Assembly (NCBI GenBank): GCA_044507695.1 | Contig: JBIQJD010000001.1 | Span: 248,001 to 312,000, forward strand | DNA length: 64,000 nt | Direction of reading: 5' to 3' | From: JBIQJD01 sp044507695 | Lineage (GTDB): Bacteria > Bacteroidota > Ignavibacteria > Ignavibacteriales > Ignavibacteriaceae | Shown: in pieces, positions 9,387 through 16,105 of the stretch | Layout: each line of letters starts with the position of its first letter | How positions within the stretch are numbered: the stretch's first letter is position 1 | Notes under the pieces: model-generated | What the model was told of the DNA's origin: nothing | What the model saw: the letters and a program-made list of their open reading frames with translations, nothing else | Databases searched by the model: none | Program-made: the position numbers and the translations under genes

Positions 9387-9517
9387 GTTCACTCTCAAAA
9401 ATGATATAAGAATTCGTTTGCCCATATTTGTTCAAGGATTATGCCAATGCTCCAAATTAAGAAAATGGCTTGAAATGAAATACTTTTAAATCTTTGAGAA
9501 GAACTTACAAGTAATTA

Positions 9518-9528
9518 TTACCGTTTAT
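9518..9528 (-). promoter_or_regulatory. Second copy of the TTACCGTTTAT element
   Basis: Exact 11-base match to the element at 8547-8557, again upstream of a lipoprotein paralogue (132 bases before its start) and again next to a short palindrome (TTAC-AA-GTAA, 9505-9514). I see no good second half-site 21-23 bases away. It is a candidate shared regulator site. Confidence 0.25.
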
Positions 9529-9547
9529 GTAAGGTTGAGATGATGTT

Positions 9548-10195
9548 TTACTTAGTTAAAAGTTGATTTATATGATTTATCTCATCACGATTTACAGTAT
9601 GCCCCATTCCTTTATAGATTTGCTTTATTACAGATGCGTTAAGGTTACTGAAGATTTTTTCAGATTCATTTACTCTTTCCAGCGGTATGTGCGGATCAAT
9701 ATCACTGCAGCCAAGAAATACTGAAGTGGATTTTAAATTTCCTGCGTAAGATTCTGGTTCAAGTTTATCTCCAATTAAACCGCCGCTTAATCCAACAACA
9801 GCAAGATATTTTGCAGGATTTCTTGCGGCAAATTCTAATGTTATACATGCGCCTTGTGAAAAACCGAGCAGCATAATTTTTTCAGTTGGAATTCCATGGC
9901 TGGTAAAAGAAACAACCAGATTTTTAATTGCGCTTAAGCCTGATGTTATTCCCGGTTCATTCATTTCCCTCGGAGCTAAAAAACTATATGGATACCAGGT
10001 GTTTGCGGCTGCCTGCGGTGCTGCAAAGATTGTTTTATCATCTTTATTTAATTCCTCACCTAATTTTAAAATACTATCAGCAGTTGCACCTCTGCCGTGC
10101 AGCATTATCACCGCTTTAGATGCATATTCAATTCTTGCGCCGCCGAACAAAACAGGTTGATTTGAGTGAGGATCCTGCGGATTAAATTCTGGCAT
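9548..10195 (-). CDS. Phospholipase/carboxylesterase family alpha/beta hydrolase (MhqD/YpfH-like)
   Basis: 215-residue cytoplasmic serine esterase. The nucleophile elbow GFSQG places Ser-113; SDIDPHIP supplies Asp-165 or 167; and KGMGHTV gives His-199, a complete triad. The N-terminal AVIMLHGRGATAD is the oxyanion-hole strand of the carboxylesterase type 2 family. It overlaps the upstream dioxygenase gene by 14 bases, so the two are surely one transcript. In Bacillus, the mhqE-mhqD pair encodes a ring-cleaving dioxygenase and such a hydrolase for quinone detoxification; the same role here is inference. Confidence 0.85.
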   Translation of the reverse strand: MPEFNPQDPHSNQPVLFGGARIEYASKAVIMLHGRGATADSILKLGEELNKDDKTIFAAPQAAANTWYPYSFLAPREMNEPGITSGLSAIKNLVVSFTSHGIPTEKIMLLGFSQGACITLEFAARNPAKYLAVVGLSGGLIGDKLEPESYAGNLKSTSVFLGCSDIDPHIPLERVNESEKIFSNLNASVIKQIYKGMGHTVNRDEINHINQLLTK

Positions 10196-11156
10196 TTTCT
10201 TTTGTATTTAATGGAAGAAGATTTTTCTCAATTTCACTTCTGTTCTTTTCATACCATTCAGGAAGTTTAAGATGGGTTCCCAATTCTTCAAGTGGTTCAT
10301 CAATTAAAAATCCGGGCGGATCAGTAGCAATTTCAAAAAGCACATTTCCTGGCTCTCTAAAATAAATTGAGTGAAAGTAGTTTCTATCCATCACCGGAGT
10401 TACATTGTATCCGTTTCGGTTTAGTCTGTCTCTAAAAATTAATTGAGAAACATCATCTTCCGTCCGCCATGCAACATGATGAATTGCACCAACGCCCATC
10501 CTTCCCGGTAGAGAATTCGGTTGATTAATTATATCAATAAATTTCCCTGCAGCATCATTTTTTATTCCATATCTGTGGCGGTTATTTTCTACTGCAATTT
10601 TTTCAAACCCTAATTCATTTATAAGAAGTTCTTCTGTTCGGGAAATTCCATCAAGTGTAAGTACTGTATGATTAAAACCATGGATGGAATGTTCTTCAGG
10701 AATTTTACCATTCCCTTTGCTGTTAACAGGTTTATTTCCGGAAGCAACCAATTCAATTTCAAATCCATCATGATCTTCAAATGAAATTACCTCTTCATTC
10801 AATCTTTTATATGGCCCGTAAAATTCTATATTAAATTTTTTTAATCGCTCAGTCCAAAAATCAATTGAATCAGAATTGATAGAGAAAGGGATTGCAGTGA
10901 TCTGTCCGCTGCCTTTTTTGCCACGTTTGGCATTTTCTGACCAGGGAAAAAAAGTAAGAATTGTTCCTGGTGAACCTGAATAATCTCCATAATAAAGATG
11001 ATAGGTAAACGGATCATCAAAGTTTACCGTTTTTTTTACAAGCCGTAAACCAAGAATTCCGGAATAAAAATCATAATTCTTTTGTGGATTGCCGGCAATT
11101 GCTGTAAGATGATGAAGCCCCAAAACAGATTGCACAGATGTATTTTGTTTATCCAT
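10182..11156 (-). CDS. Ring-cleaving dioxygenase, two-VOC-module type (MhqE/MhqO-like)
   Basis: 324 residues with two tandem VOC modules. The first begins LGLHHLTAIAGNPQKN and the second GFNHTVLTLDG near residue 160. Metal ligands expected for extradiol-type hydroquinone dioxygenases are visible: His-15/16, His-226/227 (GAIHHVAWR) and Glu-275 (NVLFEIATDP). Family members use Fe(II) to open hydroquinone-type rings. It lies upstream of, and overlaps, the esterase gene. The substrate is inferred from the family, not from sequence. Confidence 0.87.
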   Translation of the reverse strand: MDKQNTSVQSVLGLHHLTAIAGNPQKNYDFYSGILGLRLVKKTVNFDDPFTYHLYYGDYSGSPGTILTFFPWSENAKRGKKGSGQITAIPFSINSDSIDFWTERLKKFNIEFYGPYKRLNEEVISFEDHDGFEIELVASGNKPVNSKGNGKIPEEHSIHGFNHTVLTLDGISRTEELLINELGFEKIAVENNRHRYGIKNDAAGKFIDIINQPNSLPGRMGVGAIHHVAWRTEDDVSQLIFRDRLNRNGYNVTPVMDRNYFHSIYFREPGNVLFEIATDPPGFLIDEPLEELGTHLKLPEWYEKNRSEIEKNLLPLNTKENARI

Positions 11157-11234
11157 TTTAATTCCAAAAAAATTTCAGAATAAATTAAGCAGAAATAAAA
11201 AATTTTATTAGGCGTAACTCACATAATTATTAAA

Positions 11235-11669
11235 TCAGTTGTTCGATTTTATTTCTGTTTTGCAGCACTCATCAAGTTTCTGATAAGCTGATGAATTTCT
11301 TTTCACATCATCCGCATCATAACCTGAATTTGATATTGCCTTTCGGATTTCATCAGCAGTAATTTTTGCGCCATTAAATTCAACTTCAGCAATCTTTATT
11401 TCAGCATCAACTACAGCTTTTTCTACTCCATCCATCTTTTGCAAAGCCTTAGTAATTGTTTTTTCACATGATGAACAAACTGCGGTTGGTATTTTAATTT
11501 TAATAATTAAATTTTCATCGGAAGTTAAAGTTGTATTTGGAGAAATGGTTGAGGATACCGGAGCTTGATTTTGCAATTCAGATATTTCTTTTTCTTTTGT
11601 TTGATTGTTACAAGCAGAAATTAACAGCGTGAAAAATAATCCGAACAATAAAAAATATTTATCAATCAT
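11235..11669 (-). CDS. Lipoprotein with a heavy-metal-associated (HMA) domain
   Basis: 144 residues. A signal peptide with lipobox ends at Cys-20 (LLISAC), then a low-complexity linker of about 30 residues, then a ferredoxin-like HMA domain with the metal-binding CSSC pair (Cys-65, Cys-68) in IKIPTAVCSSCEKTI, ending near residue 128 with a second cysteine pair in LDECCKTE. HMA domains bind soft metals such as Cu(I) or Hg(II). Anchoring one as a lipoprotein suggests periplasmic metal capture or sensing. No copper ATPase or mer gene is nearby, so the metal is unknown. Confidence 0.8.
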   Translation of the reverse strand: MIDKYFLLFGLFFTLLISACNNQTKEKEISELQNQAPVSSTISPNTTLTSDENLIIKIKIPTAVCSSCEKTITKALQKMDGVEKAVVDAEIKIAEVEFNGAKITADEIRKAISNSGYDADDVKRNSSAYQKLDECCKTEIKSNN

Positions 11670-11673
11670 TCTA

Positions 11674-12240
11674 CTACTTAATTAGTTTGGAAATAGTTTT
11701 AAATTCATCGGTTCCGCATACTTCAAGAAGTTCAAACAAAATTGCCTCAGCGGTTGTAATTTCGGCTCCATGATCACGCATTCTATTAAGCGCGGTTTTA
11801 TAATCAAATTCATTTCTTGAAGATACAGCATCGGCAGCAACATTCACCTGGAAATTATTTGCGAGTAAATCAAGCACTGTCTGCTGAACACATACATGAG
11901 TCTCAATTCCCGCAACAACAACCTGCTTAACATCATTATCGTACAATCTTGTAAAGAAGTTCCCCGCGCCGCGGCAGCTAAAAGTCATTTTTTGAATAGC
12001 ACTTAATCCCTGTAATTCTTCAAGCAGCTTTGGATGAGTTGAGCCTAATCCTTTCGGATATTGTTCCGTATAAAAAATCGGAATATTTAAACTTTTAAAT
12101 CCTTTAATGAGTTTTAAAGAATTTGAAATTACCTTTTCAGGCTGATGCATTACAGAGAGAATTTTTTCCTGAATATCGATCAATAAAAGTGCACAATTAT
12201 CTCTGCGCAAAATTATTTCATTTCTTATTACGGTGTTCAT
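11674..12240 (-). CDS. Isochorismatase-family cysteine hydrolase (YcaC-like)
   Basis: 188 residues from ATG 12240; an in-frame ATG 17 codons earlier lies within the upstream gene's end and would add a non-conserved tail. The catalytic triad is visible: Asp in ALLLIDIQEKI (near residue 22), Lys at the QKMTFSC segment, and the nucleophilic Cys in VVVAGIETHVCVQQT. The cis-peptide GIETHVC is diagnostic. Members hydrolyse amides or vinyl ethers; substrate unknown. It begins 18 bases after the C39-like gene, so it is likely the second gene of that transcript. Confidence 0.85.
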   Translation of the reverse strand: MNTVIRNEIILRRDNCALLLIDIQEKILSVMHQPEKVISNSLKLIKGFKSLNIPIFYTEQYPKGLGSTHPKLLEELQGLSAIQKMTFSCRGAGNFFTRLYDNDVKQVVVAGIETHVCVQQTVLDLLANNFQVNVAADAVSSRNEFDYKTALNRMRDHGAEITTAEAILFELLEVCGTDEFKTISKLIK

Positions 12241-12257
12241 TCTTTTTCCGTTAAAAA

Positions 12258-13094
12258 TTAATAGATAGGATCCATACCGTATTTGCCGCATGCATACATC
12301 ATAAGCAGTGCGGCTAAATCAACCAGTGCTTTTTTTTGTTCTTCAACATGAATTACAAGATCGTAAACTTCTGCAACAAACTGCATGTTCTTTAAAATTT
12401 TCTGAAGTTCTTTGTAGGTTGGTGTACCGTGCCAGTTTGCAACCTGCTTTACAAGCATTTTTTCGTAACGTCTTAAAAATTCATTAAATGAAATTGTTCT
12501 TTTTGATTGGGGTGATTTTGGCCGGCAGATCATTATTAAATCATTGAAATATGTATCCCATTTTTCAGCAAGCTGTTTGTTTCTTTCACGCATTACATAT
12601 CTTGCTTTTTCAAGTGAAAAACTTGCCTTGCTCATCGGACGGAACTTTGAAGTTAATGCATATCCATCATAACTTATAAATCCGCTTTCTTCATCAACAT
12701 ATTTCCATCTTTTTAAAAGCTGTTTTGCAGTGTAAATAACAATTACTTTATCAAGTCCGCTGTCAACTACAATAAATTTTCCCTGTTGTTCATTAATAAC
12801 AGTAAACCAGTGTTCCCAATTATCAACGCTTAAGATGCAGGGCAGCCCGAGTTTTAGATGATTGCTTAAAACTTTTATTGCTTCTGCAGGAGTTTCTCTG
12901 CGGAAATATTTCATCTTACAATCAAAACTTTTTGCTGCTTTTGCTAATCCAATTTCATCTGTTCCATACCACCATGTGCTTCCGGCTCTCCTGCCGATTT
13001 CTTTTTCATTTTCAAATCTGCCGAGCATAACAAGGCCGTACTTTAAAGCGAAAGGTCCGCATTGATATTTGTAAGGTTGGGGATAAAAGCTCAT
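12258..13094 (-). CDS. C39-like (papain-fold) cysteine peptidase
   Basis: 278 residues with a bacteriocin-processing-peptidase-like core at the very N terminus: Gln-6 and Cys-12 in YPQPYKYQCGP (oxyanion glutamine six residues before the nucleophile), His-95 in NWEHWFTVI and Asp-111 in FIVVDSG, the C39 triad in order. The remaining 110 residues are basic and helical and match nothing I know. There is no transporter domain, signal peptide or GG-leader substrate nearby, so it is not an ordinary ABC bacteriocin exporter. It is divergent from an ATP-grasp ligase gene 99 bases away. A role in trimming or transferring an amide-linked product is a hypothesis. Confidence 0.7.
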   Translation of the reverse strand: MSFYPQPYKYQCGPFALKYGLVMLGRFENEKEIGRRAGSTWWYGTDEIGLAKAAKSFDCKMKYFRRETPAEAIKVLSNHLKLGLPCILSVDNWEHWFTVINEQQGKFIVVDSGLDKVIVIYTAKQLLKRWKYVDEESGFISYDGYALTSKFRPMSKASFSLEKARYVMRERNKQLAEKWDTYFNDLIMICRPKSPQSKRTISFNEFLRRYEKMLVKQVANWHGTPTYKELQKILKNMQFVAEVYDLVIHVEEQKKALVDLAALLMMYACGKYGMDPIY

Positions 13095-13193
13095 AGTTTA
13101 TAAAATAATATCACTTTAATTTAATTAAAGCAATCAATTAAAACAGTATAGAAATTTTGCAAGGAACCGGAAATTCTTTTATTTTTATTTTCG

Positions 13194-14276
13194 ATGAACA
13201 AGAAACCACTTAAAGTAGCAGTAGTTTTTAACGAAGCACACCCGGATTTTTACCATACACCCGAGGATAATGAAAACAAAAATGTTGATTTTATTCCATT
13301 TTTTGAAGTAGAGAAACTCACACCATTAGATGAATTCGAAATTATTGCAAAAAAGCTTCAAAAAGCAGGGTTTGATGCATACACGCTAAATATTACCGAC
13401 GATATTCTGCTTCTGCTTAAAGATATAAAAAAAAATAAGCCGGATGTAATATTTAATTTTGTTGAACTTTATAAAGAAGATTCCCGCCTTGAGATGAATT
13501 GCGTAAGCTTCCTTGAACTTTCAGGAGTTCCTTACACCGGCGCACCACCAATGGCTTTATCTAACTGCCAGAGCAAGGTTTTAGCTAAAAGAATTTTAAA
13601 AACTTACGGAATTAGAACTCCGGATTTTATTGTGGTTAAAGAACTTAAAGCAAGATTAAATCATAACCTTAAGTTTCCGCTAATGGTAAAACCGGCTTTT
13701 GAGGATGCAAGTGTTGGAATTGAAAATGGTTCCATAGTAACAAACAACAAAAAATTAAGAGAACGCATCAAATATGTGCACGAGTATTATTGCCAGCCTG
13801 CACTCGTGGAAGAATTTATTGATGGCAGAGAATTGAATGTGGCGGTAATGGGAGATACAAGACCTCATGCACTTCCAATAAGTGAAATTGATTTTTCGGC
13901 AATGCCTTCACATCTTTATAATATTGTTAGTTACCAGGCAAAATGGGACCCTCACCACGAAGCATATCATAAAACAATTCCCATTTGTCCGGCAGTTCTT
14001 CCTGAAAAATTAACCAAAGAAGCAAAAGAAATAGCAGTTAAAGCATTTAAGATTATGGGATGCCGCGATTACGCCAGAGTTGATATGAGGCTATCAAAAG
14101 ATAATCAATTGTATGTGCTTGAAGTTAATCCGAATCCTGATCTTACAGAAGGAGCAGGATTTATGCGTTCTGCTGAGGCAGCCGGATATTCCTACACACG
14201 CGCACTAAAAAAAATAATTGAATTGGCCTGGAATCGCGGTATAAGAAAACGCAATTACCTGAAGCATCTTAATTAA
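13194..14276 (+). CDS. ATP-grasp ligase, D-Ala-D-Ala ligase-like
   Basis: 360 residues. The N-terminal Rossmann-like part ends VIFNFVELYKEDSRLE and SGVPYTGAPPMAL, as in D-Ala:D-Ala ligases, but the Ddl GG-S-EH motif is missing. The ATP-grasp core shows MVKPAFEDASVGI (Lys near 165), VEEFIDGRELNVAV near 205, and the metal ligands in YARVDMRLS and YVLEVNPNPDLT near 295-310. Such enzymes activate a carboxylate as acyl phosphate and join it to an amine. The C-terminal RKRNYLKHLN tail is basic. Substrate unknown; housekeeping Ddl is unlikely given the missing motif and the neighbouring peptidase. Confidence 0.82.
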   Translation: MNKKPLKVAVVFNEAHPDFYHTPEDNENKNVDFIPFFEVEKLTPLDEFEIIAKKLQKAGFDAYTLNITDDILLLLKDIKKNKPDVIFNFVELYKEDSRLEMNCVSFLELSGVPYTGAPPMALSNCQSKVLAKRILKTYGIRTPDFIVVKELKARLNHNLKFPLMVKPAFEDASVGIENGSIVTNNKKLRERIKYVHEYYCQPALVEEFIDGRELNVAVMGDTRPHALPISEIDFSAMPSHLYNIVSYQAKWDPHHEAYHKTIPICPAVLPEKLTKEAKEIAVKAFKIMGCRDYARVDMRLSKDNQLYVLEVNPNPDLTEGAGFMRSAEAAGYSYTRALKKIIELAWNRGIRKRNYLKHLN

Positions 14277-14369
14277 TTTTTCTCTCTAAAAATCTCTGTG
14301 CTCCTAATCCATTCCTTTCATTTTAAAAATTTTTATTATACCCGGAAAATGAACAGGAAAGGATTTATA

Positions 14370-14696
14370 ATGTATTGCCCGAAGGATAAAACCGAGTTGA
14401 AGCAGATTACCAAAGAAGGAGTAGTAATTGATTTTTGTCCAGCCTGCCGGGGAGTTTGGCTTGATAGGGGAGAACTTGATAAAATAATTGAAAGATCTGT
14501 TGCTGAATGGAACGAAAGAGATGAGAAGATAATTGAAGAAGAAACAGAAAAACCTGAAAATCCAAATATTGAAAGAGATGATCATATAAAACGGAAACCG
14601 GCTTACAGAGGAGTCGGGTCTAATTTCCTGGGTGCTTTATTTGATCTTGATGATCCCGGTGCTGCTGAATCCAGAACATTTTTTGGAAGAAAGTAA
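14370..14696 (+). CDS. zf-TFIIB zinc-finger protein
   Basis: 108 residues from the ATG at 14370, which has AGGAAAGGA seven bases upstream; in-frame starts before it have no supporting site. MYCPKDKTEL and FCPACRGVWLDRGELDKI give the four zinc cysteines of the zf-TFIIB family (short one-domain bacterial proteins of unknown function). A charged helix follows, then NFLGALFDLDDP. The last 77 bases overlap, antisense, the 3' end of the HAD gene. It may be co-transcribed with the ATP-grasp gene 93 bases upstream. Confidence 0.8.
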   Translation: MYCPKDKTELKQITKEGVVIDFCPACRGVWLDRGELDKIIERSVAEWNERDEKIIEEETEKPENPNIERDDHIKRKPAYRGVGSNFLGALFDLDDPGAAESRTFFGRK

Positions 14697-15444
14697 TAAC
14701 CTCCGTTAAATTTTGTGCAGATGAATAGGGAACAATTTTCTGTTCTTCAGACAATGGAAATTTCGTTTTACCTGTAAAGACAAGTATTCCTTTGCCATTT
14801 ATTTTTTGAGCAGCATCTATATCTGTTTCAATATCATCACCTATCATTATAAATTCTTTGTTTTCATCAAATCCTAATTTTTTAAGAGCCATTTGAAAAT
14901 AAAGCGGTGATGGTTTTCCAATCAGAGTTGATTTTTTCCCGGAAGCATATTCAATTGATGCAATAAATGCCCCGACATCAAGACATAGTTCATCTGCTGG
15001 TTTCCAGAATTTATTCTTCTGCATAGCAATTATATCTGCACCGTTCATAACTTTTCGGAAGATTTCATTCATTAAATTATAATTCCATTTTGAACCAAGA
15101 TCACCAATCAATACAACATCAGGATTTTCATTATCAGAAAAATCATTAAACAGTGGATGGATTATATCATTGCAGTAAACTGCAGCTTTTAAATTTTTTT
15201 GTTTTAAATATTCAAGGGAGGCATCAACAGTAGTTATGCAGTTTATTTCAATATTAATTTCATTTTGCTTTAGAAATTCTTTTATTCTGCTGCCATTATA
15301 TAAAGTAGAGTTGCTGAGAATGATGGAAGGAAAATTATTTTCTTTTAAGAATGAAAGAAATTGATGTGCATCCTGTGCGGGATTTTCACCAAGTTTCAGT
15401 ACACCATCAAAATCAATTAAGACAGGTAAAGTTTTGTTGTTCAT
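14620..15444 (-). CDS. HAD-superfamily hydrolase, class IIA (NagD/PGP-like)
   Basis: 274 residues from ATG 15444, placed after the terminator hairpin of the previous gene. All HAD motifs are visible: IDFDGVL (Asp-10, Asp-12), ILSNST (motif II), GKPSPLYF (motif III lysine) and IGDDIETDIDAA (motif IV). The cap inserted between motifs II and III marks class IIA, which includes nucleotide and phosphoglycolate phosphatases. The last 20 or so residues, after NLTEVITFF, are encoded antisense to the zf-TFIIB gene and look unconserved. The start lacks a Shine-Dalgarno sequence. Confidence 0.85.
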   Translation of the reverse strand: MNNKTLPVLIDFDGVLKLGENPAQDAHQFLSFLKENNFPSIILSNSTLYNGSRIKEFLKQNEINIEINCITTVDASLEYLKQKNLKAAVYCNDIIHPLFNDFSDNENPDVVLIGDLGSKWNYNLMNEIFRKVMNGADIIAMQKNKFWKPADELCLDVGAFIASIEYASGKKSTLIGKPSPLYFQMALKKLGFDENKEFIMIGDDIETDIDAAQKINGKGILVFTGKTKFPLSEEQKIVPYSSAQNLTEVITFFQKMFWIQQHRDHQDQIKHPGN

Positions 15445-15446
15445 TA

Positions 15447-15480
15447 TATAAAAATGCAGCGCAGAAAATCTGCGCCGCAT
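15447..15480 (-). terminator. Rho-independent terminator of the DUF6580 gene
   Basis: GCGCAGA/TCTGCGC core (15459-15465 with 15469-15475) extended by ATGC/GCAT to twelve pairs with one mismatch, loop AAA, then TTTTTATAT on the minus strand. It ends the riboswitch-btuB-DUF6580 transcript just before the HAD gene. Confidence 0.85.
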
Positions 15481-15489
15481 AAACAATAT

Positions 15490-16017
15490 TTAAATTTTCA
15501 CCCTTACGGCAGAAGGGAACTTTGCTCTTATAATTTCAAATGATCCGAACATCAAACCAACAAAGAGCAAATCACCAAGTAATGTATAATGAAAAAACGG
15601 AATTGCCGCAATGAAACATTCTACTAATCCTGCAGCAGTTTTAGGATAAATTACTCCCGTTGCCCACATTGCAAAATTGGTAATTACAAAAAATGCAACT
15701 GAAGCAGTAACAGATGCTAAAAAAATGTTTCCGATTTTTTTATTTCCGTTTAATGTCATTCCAATTAATACTATTAAAGCAAAACTTGTGTAAACCGCAT
15801 ACATACCGGGATGAAACCCAATAACAATATCTGATAAAAACATTGCTGTGAGCGGTACTGCAAATGCAAGTATTTTTTTATTGAAGTATGCACCACTGAA
15901 TAAAGCCATCGCACCTATCGCTGTAAAGTTCGGGGGATGCGGAATTAATCTTGAAAATGCAGCTCCTAAAATCATTCCAGCCAAAATCAAATACCCGGAA
16001 TTTATTTTTGAGTTCAT
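15490..16017 (-). CDS. DUF6580 integral membrane protein, possible B12-linked transporter subunit
   Basis: 175 residues with five or six hydrophobic helices. The conserved-looking SRLIPHPPNFTAIGAMALF near residue 22 and the loop LSDIVIGFHPGM near 62 are what I associate with DUF6580, a family of unknown function common in Bacteroidota. AAGGAG is seven bases before the ATG. It follows btuB by 88 bases with no clear terminator between, so the cobalamin riboswitch probably controls it too. Size and helix count resemble ECF-transporter substrate-binding subunits; that comparison is mine and unproven. Confidence 0.75.
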   Translation of the reverse strand: MNSKINSGYLILAGMILGAAFSRLIPHPPNFTAIGAMALFSGAYFNKKILAFAVPLTAMFLSDIVIGFHPGMYAVYTSFALIVLIGMTLNGNKKIGNIFLASVTASVAFFVITNFAMWATGVIYPKTAAGLVECFIAAIPFFHYTLLGDLLFVGLMFGSFEIIRAKFPSAVRVKI

Positions 16018-16105
16018 TGGATTCTCCTTTCGAGTCTTTCCTTATTAAGTTAATTAAAAAATAGAAATAATTAATTTGCTATTCAAAGTTTCGAATCAAC
16101 TAATG

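Noticed and set aside
14298..14369. Longer 132-residue version of the zf-TFIIB protein
   Set aside because: The extra 24 residues contain no conserved motif and the ribosome site lies before the internal ATG at 14370.
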